Positions 32,944 to 40,321 of a DNA stretch of 64,000 nucleotides are shown here, one piece after another. Position 1 is the first letter of the stretch. The number at the start of each line of letters is the position of its first letter. Position numbers and translations under genes: made by a program. This stretch comes from a virus. A model generated the notes under the pieces. That model saw only the letters and a list, made by a program, of their open reading frames with translations. It was not told the DNA's origin and searched no databases. The stretch spans positions 1-64,000 of IMG/VR virus record IMGVR_UViG_3300013307_000004. One strand, written 5' to 3'.

Positions 32944-33050
32944 GCGGGTTACCGCGAGATGCTATAAGTAACTATAAAATGGTTACTTTGTTAACTTAAT
33001 GTGAAGAACGGTATACACTGCATTTTTATGATGTATACCCAAATGTTACC
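32944..33050 (-). promoter_or_regulatory. Promoter/operator region of the leftward gene pair
   Basis: Inverted repeat AAGTAAC-N9-GTTACTT (32966-32988), paired GTATAC palindromes 22 bp apart (33011, 33033), and ATGTTACC (33043). On the minus strand TTAACA followed by an AT-rich stretch with TATAGT and TATAGC could form a promoter. The density of inverted repeats indicates repressor or activator binding. Confidence 0.5.
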
Positions 33051-33087
33051 CTTTTCTCATCCACGCGTAGATCAATAATGATCCGCG

Positions 33088-33360
33088 CTAGCGTATAGGC
33101 TTGAGTTCTAACAGTTGGTTGCTCACAACTCGCTGGATGACTTTGATCCGAGAGTCGCCGGAAGGCAAAGCACGAAGGAAGTGCATCTTCTGCTGTGTTA
33201 CGTAGTTCCGGCCTTCTTTGCTCGTGATCAACAGGAGCGATTCGTCTTTCAGACCTTCGATTGCAGCCGCAGCTGGTATGTGGATGTGTTCATCGTGACT
33301 AGGTTGAAGTCCATAGTGCTGTAATCTACCAACCTCTTCTTGCGATAAAAGGCAGCAGTC
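33088..33360 (-). CDS. Hypothetical protein beside the control region
   Basis: 90 aa from the ATG at 33360 (AAGGG five bases upstream); a TTG at 33429 would extend it by 23 residues. Predicted mixed fold (CLLSQEEVGRLQHYGLQPSH; RIKVIQRVVSNQLLELKPIR). The first leftward gene next to the repeat array, so a control-region-binding protein is possible. Unproven. Confidence 0.6.
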   Translation of the reverse strand, partial: DCCLLSQEEVGRLQHYGLQPSHDEHIHIPAAAAIEGLKDESLLLITSKEGRNYVTQQKMHFLRALPSGDSRIKVIQRVVSNQLLELKPIR

Positions 33361-33886
33361 CATCGAAACCCTTTTCTGGTGGAATGTAAATTGTGCTCCG
33401 TCATTAATGGCTACGGAGAACCGACTCAATCAAACGCATTTACGAAGTTTGACTGGTTTTACCGGAAGCTGTGTGTCCGACGGTAACCCAGATTTCGCCG
33501 CAAATCTCACGAAAAAGAACCGGAAACCACTAGCCCCATTTATCATTGTATACTACCATTATAGCATGTTTACACTTACAAATCACTCAATGCCATATTG
33601 CACATTCACCTCTGTCTCCCTACGCGCAGGCACGTGTGACGCACACATAATAGTCAAAAAATCCCACTCTTTTTTACAAAAGGCAACAGGGCTAGGACTC
33701 GCGGTCTTATTTAGGGACTCAAGGTTCACGGTAACATGAAAGGTAACATGATGTTACAAGTCCTTTGATTAAGTATTTGATTTGATTAAACTTACATCAT
33801 ACAGTAACATTGTGATGAAAAATGCTATATTTCTCTTTCATTGCTTTAAAAAATGTGATGATGCAAAATGCCTTGACGTATATGCG
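33361..33886. other. Non-coding control region, left part
   Basis: 526 bp without a credible gene. It holds GGTAACATG at 33730 and 33742, the second forming the 15-bp palindrome GTAACAT-G-ATGTTAC (33743-33757), and GTAACAT at 33804. Low-complexity AT-rich stretch 33760-33870. The weak frame 33407-33739 has no ribosome site. Confidence 0.6.
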
Positions 33887-34062
33887 CTCAGGTACGTGCC
33901 TGCCCGGGCGAATCGACGCGCTCAGGTACGTGCCCTCAGGTACGTGCTCTCAGGTACGTGTACGGCGCGCGTACGTACAGTCAGGTACATGCCTCTGAGT
34001 ACGTACGGTCAGGTACGTACAGTCAGGTACGTATTCCGGCCAGGTACGTGCCTAGGCACGTA
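33887..34062. repeat. Iteron-like CAGGTACGT array with terminal palindrome
   Basis: Nine CAGGTACGT-type units (two imperfect) at about 33889, 33923, 33937, 33951, 33982, 33997, 34010, 34024 and 34041, with irregular spacing of 13-34 bp. The last unit merges into the perfect 18-bp palindrome TACGTGCCTAGGCACGTA (34045-34062). Extra GTACGTAC palindromes occur at 33970 and 33999. No gene lies here and two opposing transcription units start on its sides. It fits an origin, partition site or master operator. Confidence 0.75.
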
Positions 34063-34064
34063 AG

Positions 34065-34083
34065 ATGTTACCTTCATGTTACC
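34065..34083. promoter_or_regulatory. Paired ATGTTACC motifs
   Basis: ATGTTACC at 34065 and 34076, 11 bp apart (same DNA face), between the repeat array and promoter P1. The same motif appears in the leaders of both leftward units. Confidence 0.55.
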
Positions 34084-34105
34084 TGATCTTCATATAAAAA
34101 ATGTG

Positions 34106-34135
34106 TTTACAACCGATACTAAGTTGTTATATAAT
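34106..34135 (+). promoter_or_regulatory. Early promoter P1 with internal operator
   Basis: TTTACA (34106), 18-bp spacer, TATAAT (34130). The spacer region carries the inverted repeat ACAAC (34109)-N9-GTTGT (34123). It drives the main rightward early operon, with a leader of about 15 nt. Confidence 0.75.
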
Positions 34136-34155
34136 AGAATTATGGAGAATAGCAA

Positions 34156-34479
34156 ATGAAAGCCACTCTACGGCTCAGGGTAGACGTTAACACTACTCTT
34201 GAAGTGGTTGTAAATGAACTCTTAAAGCTTTTACCAAGTTTAGGTCAGAAACGTATCTCCGATATTGATTACGCTCATCGGTTTGTAGATCCATCAGGTC
34301 AAGCCAATGTCATTCGTCTTGTTGATGCTAGAGAATACGATCCTGGCGAGTACTCTGCACAATCCAGAAGTAAGAGAGAAAGTAATTCAGAAAATGAATT
34401 ACAACTACTAGAAGAGGAAGCAAAAAGAGAAAACAAGAATAAGGCCAAAGAGCCTGGAAAGGGCTACGTCAAACTATGA
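34156..34479 (+). CDS. Hypothetical early protein
   Basis: 107 aa, GGAGAAT upstream. The N-terminal half is alpha/beta (LRLRVDVNTTLEVVVNELLKLL); the last 40 residues are charged (KRESNSENELQLLEEEAKRENKNK) and likely a coil. First gene from promoter P1. Function unknown. Confidence 0.65.
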   Translation: MKATLRLRVDVNTTLEVVVNELLKLLPSLGQKRISDIDYAHRFVDPSGQANVIRLVDAREYDPGEYSAQSRSKRESNSENELQLLEEEAKRENKNKAKEPGKGYVKL

Positions 34480-34751
34480 GTTGGACTAAAGAAATTCCGA
34501 AAGAAAAAGGCTATTACTGGATGAAAGAAGAAGGTAGAGAACCCATAGTAATAGACGTCTGGATTAGTTCTCACGATGGCACGGTTTTTGGAGAAAAGCC
34601 AGGTGATGATGGTGGTTATAATCTTGCTCTTTACGATTATGAGTACTGGCCTGAAAAGCTCATAACTCCAGATTACGACGATAAAAAAGTTTTACTTCCG
34701 TATAAAATGTTGTATACAACCGATAAAAGTTGTATTATAATAATTATATGA
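34476..34751 (+). CDS. Hypothetical protein whose 3' end is promoter P2
   Basis: 91 aa. Residues 1-75 look normal (KGYYWMKEEGREPIVIDVW, YEYWPEKLI). The final residues (YTTDKSCIIIII) are read directly from promoter P2, so the native C-terminus was probably replaced when the promoter was placed here. Confidence 0.6.
   Translation: MSWTKEIPKEKGYYWMKEEGREPIVIDVWISSHDGTVFGEKPGDDGGYNLALYDYEYWPEKLITPDYDDKKVLLPYKMLYTTDKSCIIIII
34713..34741 (+). promoter_or_regulatory. Early promoter P2 with internal operator
   Basis: TATACA (34713), 17-bp spacer, TATAAT (34736). Inverted repeat ACAAC (34716)-N8-GTTGT (34729). It lies within the end of the preceding gene and drives the structured RNA leader. Confidence 0.75.
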
Positions 34752-34770
34752 TAAGAATTTGACGGACTGC

Positions 34771-35005
34771 TACCGTAGACTAATGCTCAAGCGTTAGTCT
34801 CGGTGGGAAATAAGGCTGAAAGGAGGGTATCCATATGGATTTCGGCCTTAGAGTCGCAAGCGAGTATCAAGGCCGAAGCTGTTTTGATCCAATTATTAAG
34901 GCCTTTGATTACCAAGTAGTTACGGTGGCCGGCCGCTATAGGGCAGCTGGTCGGCCATCTAGAAAAGGTGCTACCGTAGACTTTCGCTCAAGCGGAAGTA
35001 TCGGT
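34771..35005 (+). ncRNA. Structured RNA leader with duplicated hairpin
   Basis: Four strong hairpins: (1) 34771-34803, ACCG/CGGT outer and a 10-bp inner stem with TCAA loop and one bulge; (2) about 34840-34875, stem TTCGGCCTT / AAGGCCGAA; (3) about 34924-34957, a 10-bp G/C stem; (4) 34973-35005, the same bulged design as (1) with a different stem sequence (compensatory changes). An AAGGAG site follows (1) and (4). Starts directly after promoter P2. Confidence 0.6.
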
Positions 35006-35023
35006 GGGGAAAAGGAGAACAGC

Positions 35024-35302
35024 ATGATGCCTCTAATTTCAACACGCAACGATCTCGATGAACTCGAGTTCTTAAAGGGACTTCGAGACAAGATCAATAC
35101 TGTGTACGAGCTGCATTCATCGGAAGAGGATGACACGGCGTACACATTCGTCATCTGGCCTAAGAACGTCGATGACAAGAATCACATTCTCTATACCGTC
35201 GAGCAGAACATCAGAACTGAAGAGCCTGACGGCTGGGAAACAAAGATCTATGACAATGGTACTGGCATCTTAATCGTTACATCAGTTCTTACCAGAAGGT
35301 AA
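35024..35302 (+). CDS. Hypothetical early protein
   Basis: 92 aa from the ATG at 35024, which has AAGGAG eight bases upstream. The frame is open back to an ATG at 34835 (also with AAGGAGG), but that stretch is mostly hairpins and poor protein sequence, so the short form is preferred. Mixed fold, acidic (ELHSSEEDDTAYTFVIWPKN). Function unknown. Confidence 0.6.
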   Translation: MMPLISTRNDLDELEFLKGLRDKINTVYELHSSEEDDTAYTFVIWPKNVDDKNHILYTVEQNIRTEEPDGWETKIYDNGTGILIVTSVLTRR

Positions 35303-35321
35303 GAGAAAGCGAGTCTTACGA

Positions 35322-35477
35322 ATGGCAAAGCACGGTTACAAGTGCACATGCGGATGGCAACTGAACCGAGGTCAACTAACAAGGCATGAGTATGCCGACA
35401 AGAAGATCAAGCACGCTCAGACCTGTGAAGCCCTTGCTAAGGAACTGGAAATTAGCAGAAGGGCGGCCAGCAAGTGA
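35322..35477 (+). CDS. Small protein with Cys pair
   Basis: 51 aa (CTCGW near residue 8, HAQTC later), basic C-terminus. Fits a half zinc ribbon or a small nucleic-acid-binding protein. Overlaps the next gene by 4 bp. Confidence 0.5.
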   Translation: MAKHGYKCTCGWQLNRGQLTRHEYADKKIKHAQTCEALAKELEISRRAASK

Positions 35478-35827
35478 AAATCGGAGAAATGCTCAAGCAG
35501 GAAGTCAAGAAGACGAGTGAATTTCGATCCAAAAACTACAGCACAGCCTTAGGTGATGATTACCCTGAGGTTGTGAATGAAGTCATCGATGGTGCTGGGG
35601 ATTTCCTCGTAGCTCAAATGGCGATAGATCTAATGAGAGCTTCGATGACTAATCCTGATAAAATGATCAAGCAGATGAATGACGGTCTGCCTTATCAGAT
35701 CATCGTCAAGGACAATCAGAAGTTTTTTGAAATTCAGCTCCAGATGCTTTATTGGGGCATTCAAATTGGCCGACGTCTCGAACGTGAGCAGCAGGAAGTG
35801 CTCAGGAAGATGGAGACAAAGCCATGA
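35474..35827 (+). CDS. Hypothetical helical early protein
   Basis: 117 aa, GTG start. Helical and charged throughout (AGDFLVAQMAIDLMRASM; QLQMLYWGIQIGRRLEREQQEVLRKM). No recognised family. Confidence 0.6.
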   Translation: MKIGEMLKQEVKKTSEFRSKNYSTALGDDYPEVVNEVIDGAGDFLVAQMAIDLMRASMTNPDKMIKQMNDGLPYQIIVKDNQKFFEIQLQMLYWGIQIGRRLEREQQEVLRKMETKP

Positions 35828-35997
35828 ATCAAGAAAAAGCTCCTTGCAGACTATGCACAGCGCGTGCTGAAGCAATAAAGAACGGTACGTGGGACGTTAG
35901 CTTTAGGTGGTGTCCACATTGCGGTGCTGAGTGGATGCACCTAGTAGCGAGAGACGGTGATCTATTCAAAGTTCATACGCTAGGAGGTCACTCCTAA
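35824..35997 (+). CDS. Small four-Cys zinc-ribbon protein
   Basis: 57 aa. CRLC (about 8-11) and CPHCG (about 30-34) form a four-Cys zinc ribbon. ATGA overlap upstream, TAATG overlap downstream. Role unknown; this type is common in phage early regions. Confidence 0.6.
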   Translation: MNQEKAPCRLCTARAEAIKNGTWDVSFRWCPHCGAEWMHLVARDGDLFKVHTLGGHS

Positions 35998-36320
35998 TGG
36001 ACAACCAGAAAGTCAAAGTACGAAATTCTAGGACAGTCTCCATTGTGATGGTTCGTTGTAAGAAACATCCTGAGACTAGCCCAATTTACTGGTTGGAACC
36101 GCATTCCAGTATCTTCTCAGAGTGTAAGCTCTGTAGTGTCAGAACTGACATCTCAATGAGAGACGATAAGTTTCCCAGAGAGAAAGCTTCAGAACACTAT
36201 ACTCGTTATGAGCATGGTAGACAACGGCGTTCTGGTGAAGATTATGAGGCCTGCATGGATTCTTTGATTGCTGAGGTCGTAGCTAATCCTCAGAGATTCG
36301 AGGTACCATGGAACTTGTAG
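35997..36320 (+). CDS. Hypothetical protein with two Cys pairs
   Basis: 107 aa. CKKH and CKLC (about 21 and 44) flank a conserved-looking PIYWLEPHSSIFSE. Basic middle, helical end. Function unknown. Confidence 0.6.
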   Translation: MDNQKVKVRNSRTVSIVMVRCKKHPETSPIYWLEPHSSIFSECKLCSVRTDISMRDDKFPREKASEHYTRYEHGRQRRSGEDYEACMDSLIAEVVANPQRFEVPWNL

Positions 36321-36736
36321 GCTTCACAGGCACTCAGAAGGGCATGACTGGTGAGCAAATGGATGGAGTAATCACATTGCTCAAACAGTACAAATCTGAG
36401 TTAGCTCAATTTAGACACGGGTTATGCGTAGGAGCTGACGTTCAGGCTGCTACGCTAGCCTATGTCTTCGGCTATCATATCGTTGCTTATCCAGGTCATC
36501 CTGAGTGGAACGTAAAAGACCTCTCGAGACGCGGAGTATGCTTCAATCATGAAGTAATGAAAGAAGAAAACTTTCTCAAAAGAAACCAGAGCATCATAAA
36601 TGCTTCGAGAGTGCTAATAGCTGCTCCAAAAGACATGTATGAGGTTCTTCGATCTGGAACATGGGCTGCTGTTCGTTACGCGAGGACCCGGAACGTCAAA
36701 ATTTGGATAGTTCGTCCAGATGGGAGCCTAAGATGA
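36308..36736 (+). CDS. SLOG-like (LOG/DprA Rossmann) protein
   Basis: 142 aa. GFTGTQKGMT (about 5-14), HGLCVGADVQAATLA (about 38-52), HIVAYPGHPE, and the late block INASRVLIAAPKD...SGTWAAVRYARTRNVKIWIV match the SLOG superfamily that binds nucleotide-derived ligands. In phages, SLOG proteins may sense or modify nucleotide signals; no catalytic proof here. Confidence 0.75.
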   Translation: MELVGFTGTQKGMTGEQMDGVITLLKQYKSELAQFRHGLCVGADVQAATLAYVFGYHIVAYPGHPEWNVKDLSRRGVCFNHEVMKEENFLKRNQSIINASRVLIAAPKDMYEVLRSGTWAAVRYARTRNVKIWIVRPDGSLR

Positions 36737-36939
36737 GTCTCCAAGGCGCTAACAAATTTCACGCGCACCTAGATGTATGTGCGCAATGTCGTGAACATCC
36801 ATTCAATTTATGTTTGGAAGGACATAACATTTTGATGGATGCTATCCAAGGTCTCGAAGGACCTGAGAATCTGGTCGATGCTGGTGAGAACATTCGAGAA
36901 TTTGTGAGAAAGAGGACACAAAATGATGAATCTCGATAA
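36733..36939 (+). CDS. Small Cys/His protein
   Basis: 68 aa from the ATG at 36733 (overlaps stop). HAHLDVCAQCREHPFNLCLEGH is a zinc-knuckle pattern. Function unknown. Confidence 0.55.
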   Translation: MSLQGANKFHAHLDVCAQCREHPFNLCLEGHNILMDAIQGLEGPENLVDAGENIREFVRKRTQNDESR

Positions 36940-37333
36940 GATTCCTGGCGATGTTCTAGCCGATGCTATCGATTACCTAACTGAGAATAGACGGATCACG
37001 GTAGATGAAGCTCGTGAACAGATTCGAAACGTTATTCCATACCAAGTCTTCCACTGGTATCTCGAATGGAATGGCATCCAGGGGTACTCGATGGACTTTT
37101 GGAACGCTGTTGATAGCCTTAATGCAGCGGAAGAGAAAACGGTGGTCAGTGAAACACCAAAGCCGAAAGTCATGAAATTCGTCGACCGAGGACAATGGCT
37201 AGCTCAAGCTTCTCAAGCTGCTGATCAACAGAGACAAGTCATTCAGAAGATGATTTCTGAAGGATGGGTGTGGGTCGGTGTTGGAGTGCTTGAATCTCCG
37301 GATGGAAAATCAATCTGTGAGGTGAACGGATGA
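36923..37333 (+). CDS. Hypothetical early protein
   Basis: 136 aa. Helical N-half (VLADAIDYLTENRRITVDEAREQIRNVI), then a basic linker and a hydrophobic end (WVWVGVGVLESPDG). No recognised family. Overlaps both neighbours. Confidence 0.6.
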   Translation: MMNLDKIPGDVLADAIDYLTENRRITVDEAREQIRNVIPYQVFHWYLEWNGIQGYSMDFWNAVDSLNAAEEKTVVSETPKPKVMKFVDRGQWLAQASQAADQQRQVIQKMISEGWVWVGVGVLESPDGKSICEVNG

Positions 37334-37548
37334 CGACTCTCGTTGGAAGTCAAATTCAATACGCTCAACTCTGTGCTCGAATTGGCGCTCTGGAACTCGA
37401 AATAAAGGGAATGAAGCGTCGTGGCCAGTCTGTGTACGCCATCTGTAAGCAAGAGTACACTCTTAATGGATCAAAGGCCGCCGTTCTTAAGAAGCTTCAA
37501 CAACTGAAAGAACGAATGCTGAAGGAGACCAAATGTTCACTCCAATGA
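37330..37548 (+). CDS. Small basic coiled-coil protein
   Basis: 72 aa, ATGA overlap. QLCARIGALELEIKGMKRR and AAVLKKLQQLKERMLKE are helices with coiled-coil spacing. Function unknown. Confidence 0.6.
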   Translation: MTTLVGSQIQYAQLCARIGALELEIKGMKRRGQSVYAICKQEYTLNGSKAAVLKKLQQLKERMLKETKCSLQ

Positions 37549-37952
37549 ACCAACTTCCAAAAGATGTGGAGAACTTTCACAAAGAGTATGGAAGTGATCA
37601 TACTCTGCCTCCTAATTTTGAAGAAATTACTGAGGCTGAATTTTCCCAATCTAAATTTTTTGTCTATACTCCAAATTTTTGCGAGTATCGGCAGATAAAC
37701 AAAAAAGAAGATTATGAACGGTTTACTTGGGGTGAATCTAAACGTTCATATTCTTTCTCTTTAAGACTTTTTTACTTCTATGATGGTACTGGGGTAGCCA
37801 TGGCTCATGACTACTGGGCAAAGAAAGTTCGTTACTTCAAATTTGCGAAGTGTCATCATAAGAATAAGTCGCAGCGAAACGTTGGAAACTGCTTGAATGA
37901 GTATACTTGCGTGGATTGTGGATTCAAGGAGACAATCGATAGCTCAGACTAA
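37533..37952 (+). CDS. Aromatic-rich protein with C-terminal zinc motif
   Basis: 139 aa. A Phe/Tyr-rich body (SFSLRLFYFYDGTGVAMAHDYW) ends with CHHKNKS...CLNEYTCVDCGFKE, a probable zinc ribbon. Function unknown. Confidence 0.6.
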   Translation: MFTPMNQLPKDVENFHKEYGSDHTLPPNFEEITEAEFSQSKFFVYTPNFCEYRQINKKEDYERFTWGESKRSYSFSLRLFYFYDGTGVAMAHDYWAKKVRYFKFAKCHHKNKSQRNVGNCLNEYTCVDCGFKETIDSSD

Positions 37953-37960
37953 GGAGATCT

Positions 37961-38233
37961 ATGTTACTCTATGAACGTGACGGAGATATTCACTTCGGTG
38001 CTCAAGCTCAGGTTGAGGTCTTTACTGACAAGAGCATCTTGATCACCATTGAAGGAAATGGTGAAAAGGTTCTCATGACAATGCATCGTGATGAGGCGAG
38101 CATGCTTCTACAGTCTCTTCAGACTGTGATGGATAACGGTGCTGAGAGAATGGGTTACGTTTGGTCTGTTCTACCTAAATCGGTTCAGCACATGACTCCT
38201 CCAACTCAAGCAGATCAGGAGGTGAAACTGTGA
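37961..38233 (+). CDS. Hypothetical early protein
   Basis: 90 aa, beta-rich start (VEVFTDKSILITIEGNGEKVLMTM) followed by an amphipathic helix. A fold of the small-phage-inhibitor type is possible but cannot be assigned. Confidence 0.6.
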   Translation: MLLYERDGDIHFGAQAQVEVFTDKSILITIEGNGEKVLMTMHRDEASMLLQSLQTVMDNGAERMGYVWSVLPKSVQHMTPPTQADQEVKL

Positions 38234-38433
38234 CAAAGGTCAGACTTCAGTACAAACAGTCCAATTTGTACGTTTATCTGGATTCTAACAACAAAATTAA
38301 GTCTGTTCACCTTGCTGGAGATTTGATGGAAGTGACAGATAGACTGGATGCTGCTGAAAGAGCAGACATCGAGAAGAAAGCGGTAAGAAGAAAGAATTTT
38401 GAGGAGACTCTTCATGCCAAAATCAGAGTCTAA
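38230..38433 (+). CDS. Hypothetical early protein
   Basis: 67 aa, GTG start overlapping the previous stop. Short beta hairpin start (YVYLDSNNKIKSVHL) and a charged helix. Unknown. Confidence 0.55.
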   Translation: MTKVRLQYKQSNLYVYLDSNNKIKSVHLAGDLMEVTDRLDAAERADIEKKAVRRKNFEETLHAKIRV

Positions 38434-38821
38434 AACGCTCATCTATGACATCAATCACCCTGGAGAGAAAGATGCGGGCATCCTCTCATATACAGAGGTT
38501 GTCCACGTCACCTTTGAATCTGGAAGTCTCCCAGAAGATGCTGTAGCGTTCTTAGAAGATTCACTTCAGGAACTGTATGATGGAGCAACGGTCACTGCAA
38601 GAAACTATACCATCATGAGGCCGTTGATGGAGCTTCTCGAGAAAGACGGTTGGCACAAGAATACAGACTTTCATTGGTCTAAGTACATGGCTTATGACTG
38701 CTATCTCACTTTGGATGGAGTCTGGGAAATCTCTTGGGTCAATGGAGAGATGATTGAGCAAAATCGAGGAATCGATACTCTTCAAGATGAGCTCAAAGAA
38801 CTGAAAAAGGTGGGAAAATGA
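38414..38821 (+). CDS. Hypothetical early protein
   Basis: 135 aa from the ATG at 38414 (GGAG upstream), overlapping the previous gene by 20 bp. Alpha/beta with LPEDAVAFLEDSLQELYDGATV and a Trp-rich middle (HWSKYMAYDCYLTLDGVWEISW). Unknown. Confidence 0.6.
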   Translation: MPKSESKTLIYDINHPGEKDAGILSYTEVVHVTFESGSLPEDAVAFLEDSLQELYDGATVTARNYTIMRPLMELLEKDGWHKNTDFHWSKYMAYDCYLTLDGVWEISWVNGEMIEQNRGIDTLQDELKELKKVGK

Positions 38822-38964
38822 ACATCACAGTTCAAAAGGTTAATGGTGGAGTTCAGCTTTCGAATCTGGGAGTGATCCTAGGAAAGCTTACCTACAAACA
38901 AGCTGAAACTTTAGGTTATGCTCTCATTAAGATGGCTAACCTAGGACTGACGGGGAAATCATGA
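38818..38964 (+). CDS. Very small hypothetical protein
   Basis: 48 aa (MNITVQKVNGGVQLSNLGVI ...). It is flanked by ATGA overlaps on both sides, which supports translation. Unknown. Confidence 0.5.
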   Translation: MNITVQKVNGGVQLSNLGVILGKLTYKQAETLGYALIKMANLGLTGKS

Positions 38965-39182
38965 CTCCTAAGCAGAACAGATCATATGTTCTTAAGCGCT
39001 ATCCTGGGACAAAGTGTAGATATGCGTGTATGGGATTCGTGATACGAACAAAGACTAACATCATCTTGTGCGATGGAAGATACTCAAGATCGATGGCCTG
39101 GTCTGTTGCTGCAATGAATGCTCGGTTTAGACGTGAAGGAATCTTAAAAACCCAGAAAGATGACCAATTTCTGTATGACTGA
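38961..39182 (+). CDS. Small basic hypothetical protein
   Basis: 73 aa, basic (YVLKRYPGTKCRYACMGFVI; AMNARFRREGILK). Possible DNA-binding by charge. Unknown. Confidence 0.55.
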   Translation: MTPKQNRSYVLKRYPGTKCRYACMGFVIRTKTNIILCDGRYSRSMAWSVAAMNARFRREGILKTQKDDQFLYD

Positions 39183-39191
39183 GAGGTAAAC

Positions 39192-39347
39192 ATGTTCGTT
39201 AAGAAAGAATGCCCAGCTTGCCACGGAAGGCAGACTTTTGAAGGAGCAGATGGATCCATTCAAATCTGTCAGTGTTGCGGCGGATCTGGTAAAGTAATAG
39301 AACAAGAGATTAAGGAGAAGACTGATGTTGAACAAACTAGAGGTTGA
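39192..39347 (+). CDS. Small DnaJ-type zinc-finger protein
   Basis: 51 aa. CPACHGR (7-13) and CQCCGGSGKV (27-36) reproduce the CxxCxGxG repeat of DnaJ zinc domains. Without the J domain it may act as a small RNA/DNA or protein binder. GAGAGG upstream. Confidence 0.6.
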   Translation: MFVKKECPACHGRQTFEGADGSIQICQCCGGSGKVIEQEIKEKTDVEQTRG

Positions 39348-39732
39348 AGACTTGTCGTACCTAACAGGTACGTTTCCTGCCGGGAAGTCGATTGAAGAAT
39401 CACTTCACCCCACTCAAAGGTCAGCTGGACGTCAAATCCATTTGAAGCTTCTCTTTGCTGTGCCGGCGTGGTCTGAAAAAGAAGCAAAACCGTGGGAAGC
39501 TGACAAAGATCTGGAGTTTATGAAAGAAGCTCCGGTAAAGATTGTCTCAATCAGCGTACCTAGAGGCATTCCGATCTATAAGATTCGTCACCTGATCAAA
39601 CATGTCGAAGGTGAACTTCGAGAAATCTACCTCGATGCAAAAAGGCTCAATACCGTCTTGATCAAAGAAGAGGGCTCAGACGTATGGAGTTACGCTTTCG
39701 AACTCCCGACTTATGGAGTGGCCTATGTCTAA
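39325..39732 (+). CDS. Hypothetical early protein
   Basis: 135 aa. Alpha/beta with IVSISVPRGIPIYKIRHLIKHVEGEL and KEEGSDVWSYAFELP. Overlaps upstream by 23 bp. Unknown. Confidence 0.6.
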   Translation: MLNKLEVEDLSYLTGTFPAGKSIEESLHPTQRSAGRQIHLKLLFAVPAWSEKEAKPWEADKDLEFMKEAPVKIVSISVPRGIPIYKIRHLIKHVEGELREIYLDAKRLNTVLIKEEGSDVWSYAFELPTYGVAYV

Positions 39733-39919
39733 CACGATGGGGTTGTCGGTTTGTCCTATCTGCAAAGAACCGCCCGTAAGAAGGGACGAAGAAGCTCAGA
39801 CATGGTTAGAGTGTCCTAATGGACACATCTCAACCAGTAAGGTTGATGTGAGATCAGATGACTATGCTTATACCCGCACGACGTCTTGGTGGGAATCACG
39901 GGTTAAGCAAGAGAGGTAG
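39725..39919 (+). CDS. Small zinc-ribbon protein
   Basis: 64 aa from the ATG at 39725 (GGAG upstream). CPICKEPPVRR and ECPNGHIS form a zinc ribbon. Unknown role. Confidence 0.55.
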   Translation: MSNTMGLSVCPICKEPPVRRDEEAQTWLECPNGHISTSKVDVRSDDYAYTRTTSWWESRVKQER

Positions 39920-39923
39920 CAGA

Positions 39924-40121
39924 ATGCCAACACGTTACGCGGAATATCTTCCAGCCCAACACTCTCCAGTGAGGAAAGTGTCAGTGAGGAAAAGTCCATT
40001 TCCACAGCCAGGAGTACACCTGTCGATCCTCTACAACAAGGATGAGAATATTCCTGACGATCGTGATGTGAGATTCTTTATTCCTGAAGCCGAATGGCAG
40101 AAATTGAGGAAAGTCGAATGA
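39924..40121 (+). CDS. Small basic hypothetical protein
   Basis: 65 aa from the ATG at 39924 (GAGAGG upstream). Basic, Pro/Val-rich N-half, helical end (IPEAEWQKLRKVE). Unknown. Confidence 0.55.
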   Translation: MPTRYAEYLPAQHSPVRKVSVRKSPFPQPGVHLSILYNKDENIPDDRDVRFFIPEAEWQKLRKVE

Positions 40122-40321
40122 TTACCAAAAAAGAAGCAATACAGTGTTGTGACGGTCTAAACAATACAGCAGGAAAGTTTAGATCAGCTCACGATAGATC
40201 GTTCGAATTTTGGGTCTTGACTGCGCTAAGAGTCATCATTCATATTCTTTTGGGAAATCTAATGAAAGAAGAATCTGATGGTTCCATGAGAAGAGAATAC
40301 TTTCCAAGAGAAAAGAGATGA
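40118..40321 (+). CDS. Small hypothetical protein
   Basis: 67 aa from the ATG at 40118 (4-bp overlap). Helix with a hydrophobic middle (LTALRVIIHILLGNLM). Unknown. Confidence 0.5.
   Translation: MITKKEAIQCCDGLNNTAGKFRSAHDRSFEFWVLTALRVIIHILLGNLMKEESDGSMRREYFPREKR

Noticed and set aside
33407-33739. Rightward 110-codon frame in the control region
   Set aside because: No ribosome site, composition unlike neighbours, and antisense to the start of the 33088 gene.
33887-34062. CRISPR array
   Set aside because: Units are about 9-14 bp with irregular short spacers and no cas genes.
33782-34063. Rightward frame across the repeat array
   Set aside because: Its repetitive Arg/Tyr/Val peptide is just the CAGGTACGT repeats read through, with no ribosome site.
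34835-35023. N-terminal extension of the 35024 gene
   Set aside because: It has a good ribosome site but consists of strong hairpins with low-quality protein sequence; treated as RNA leader. Not fully excluded.
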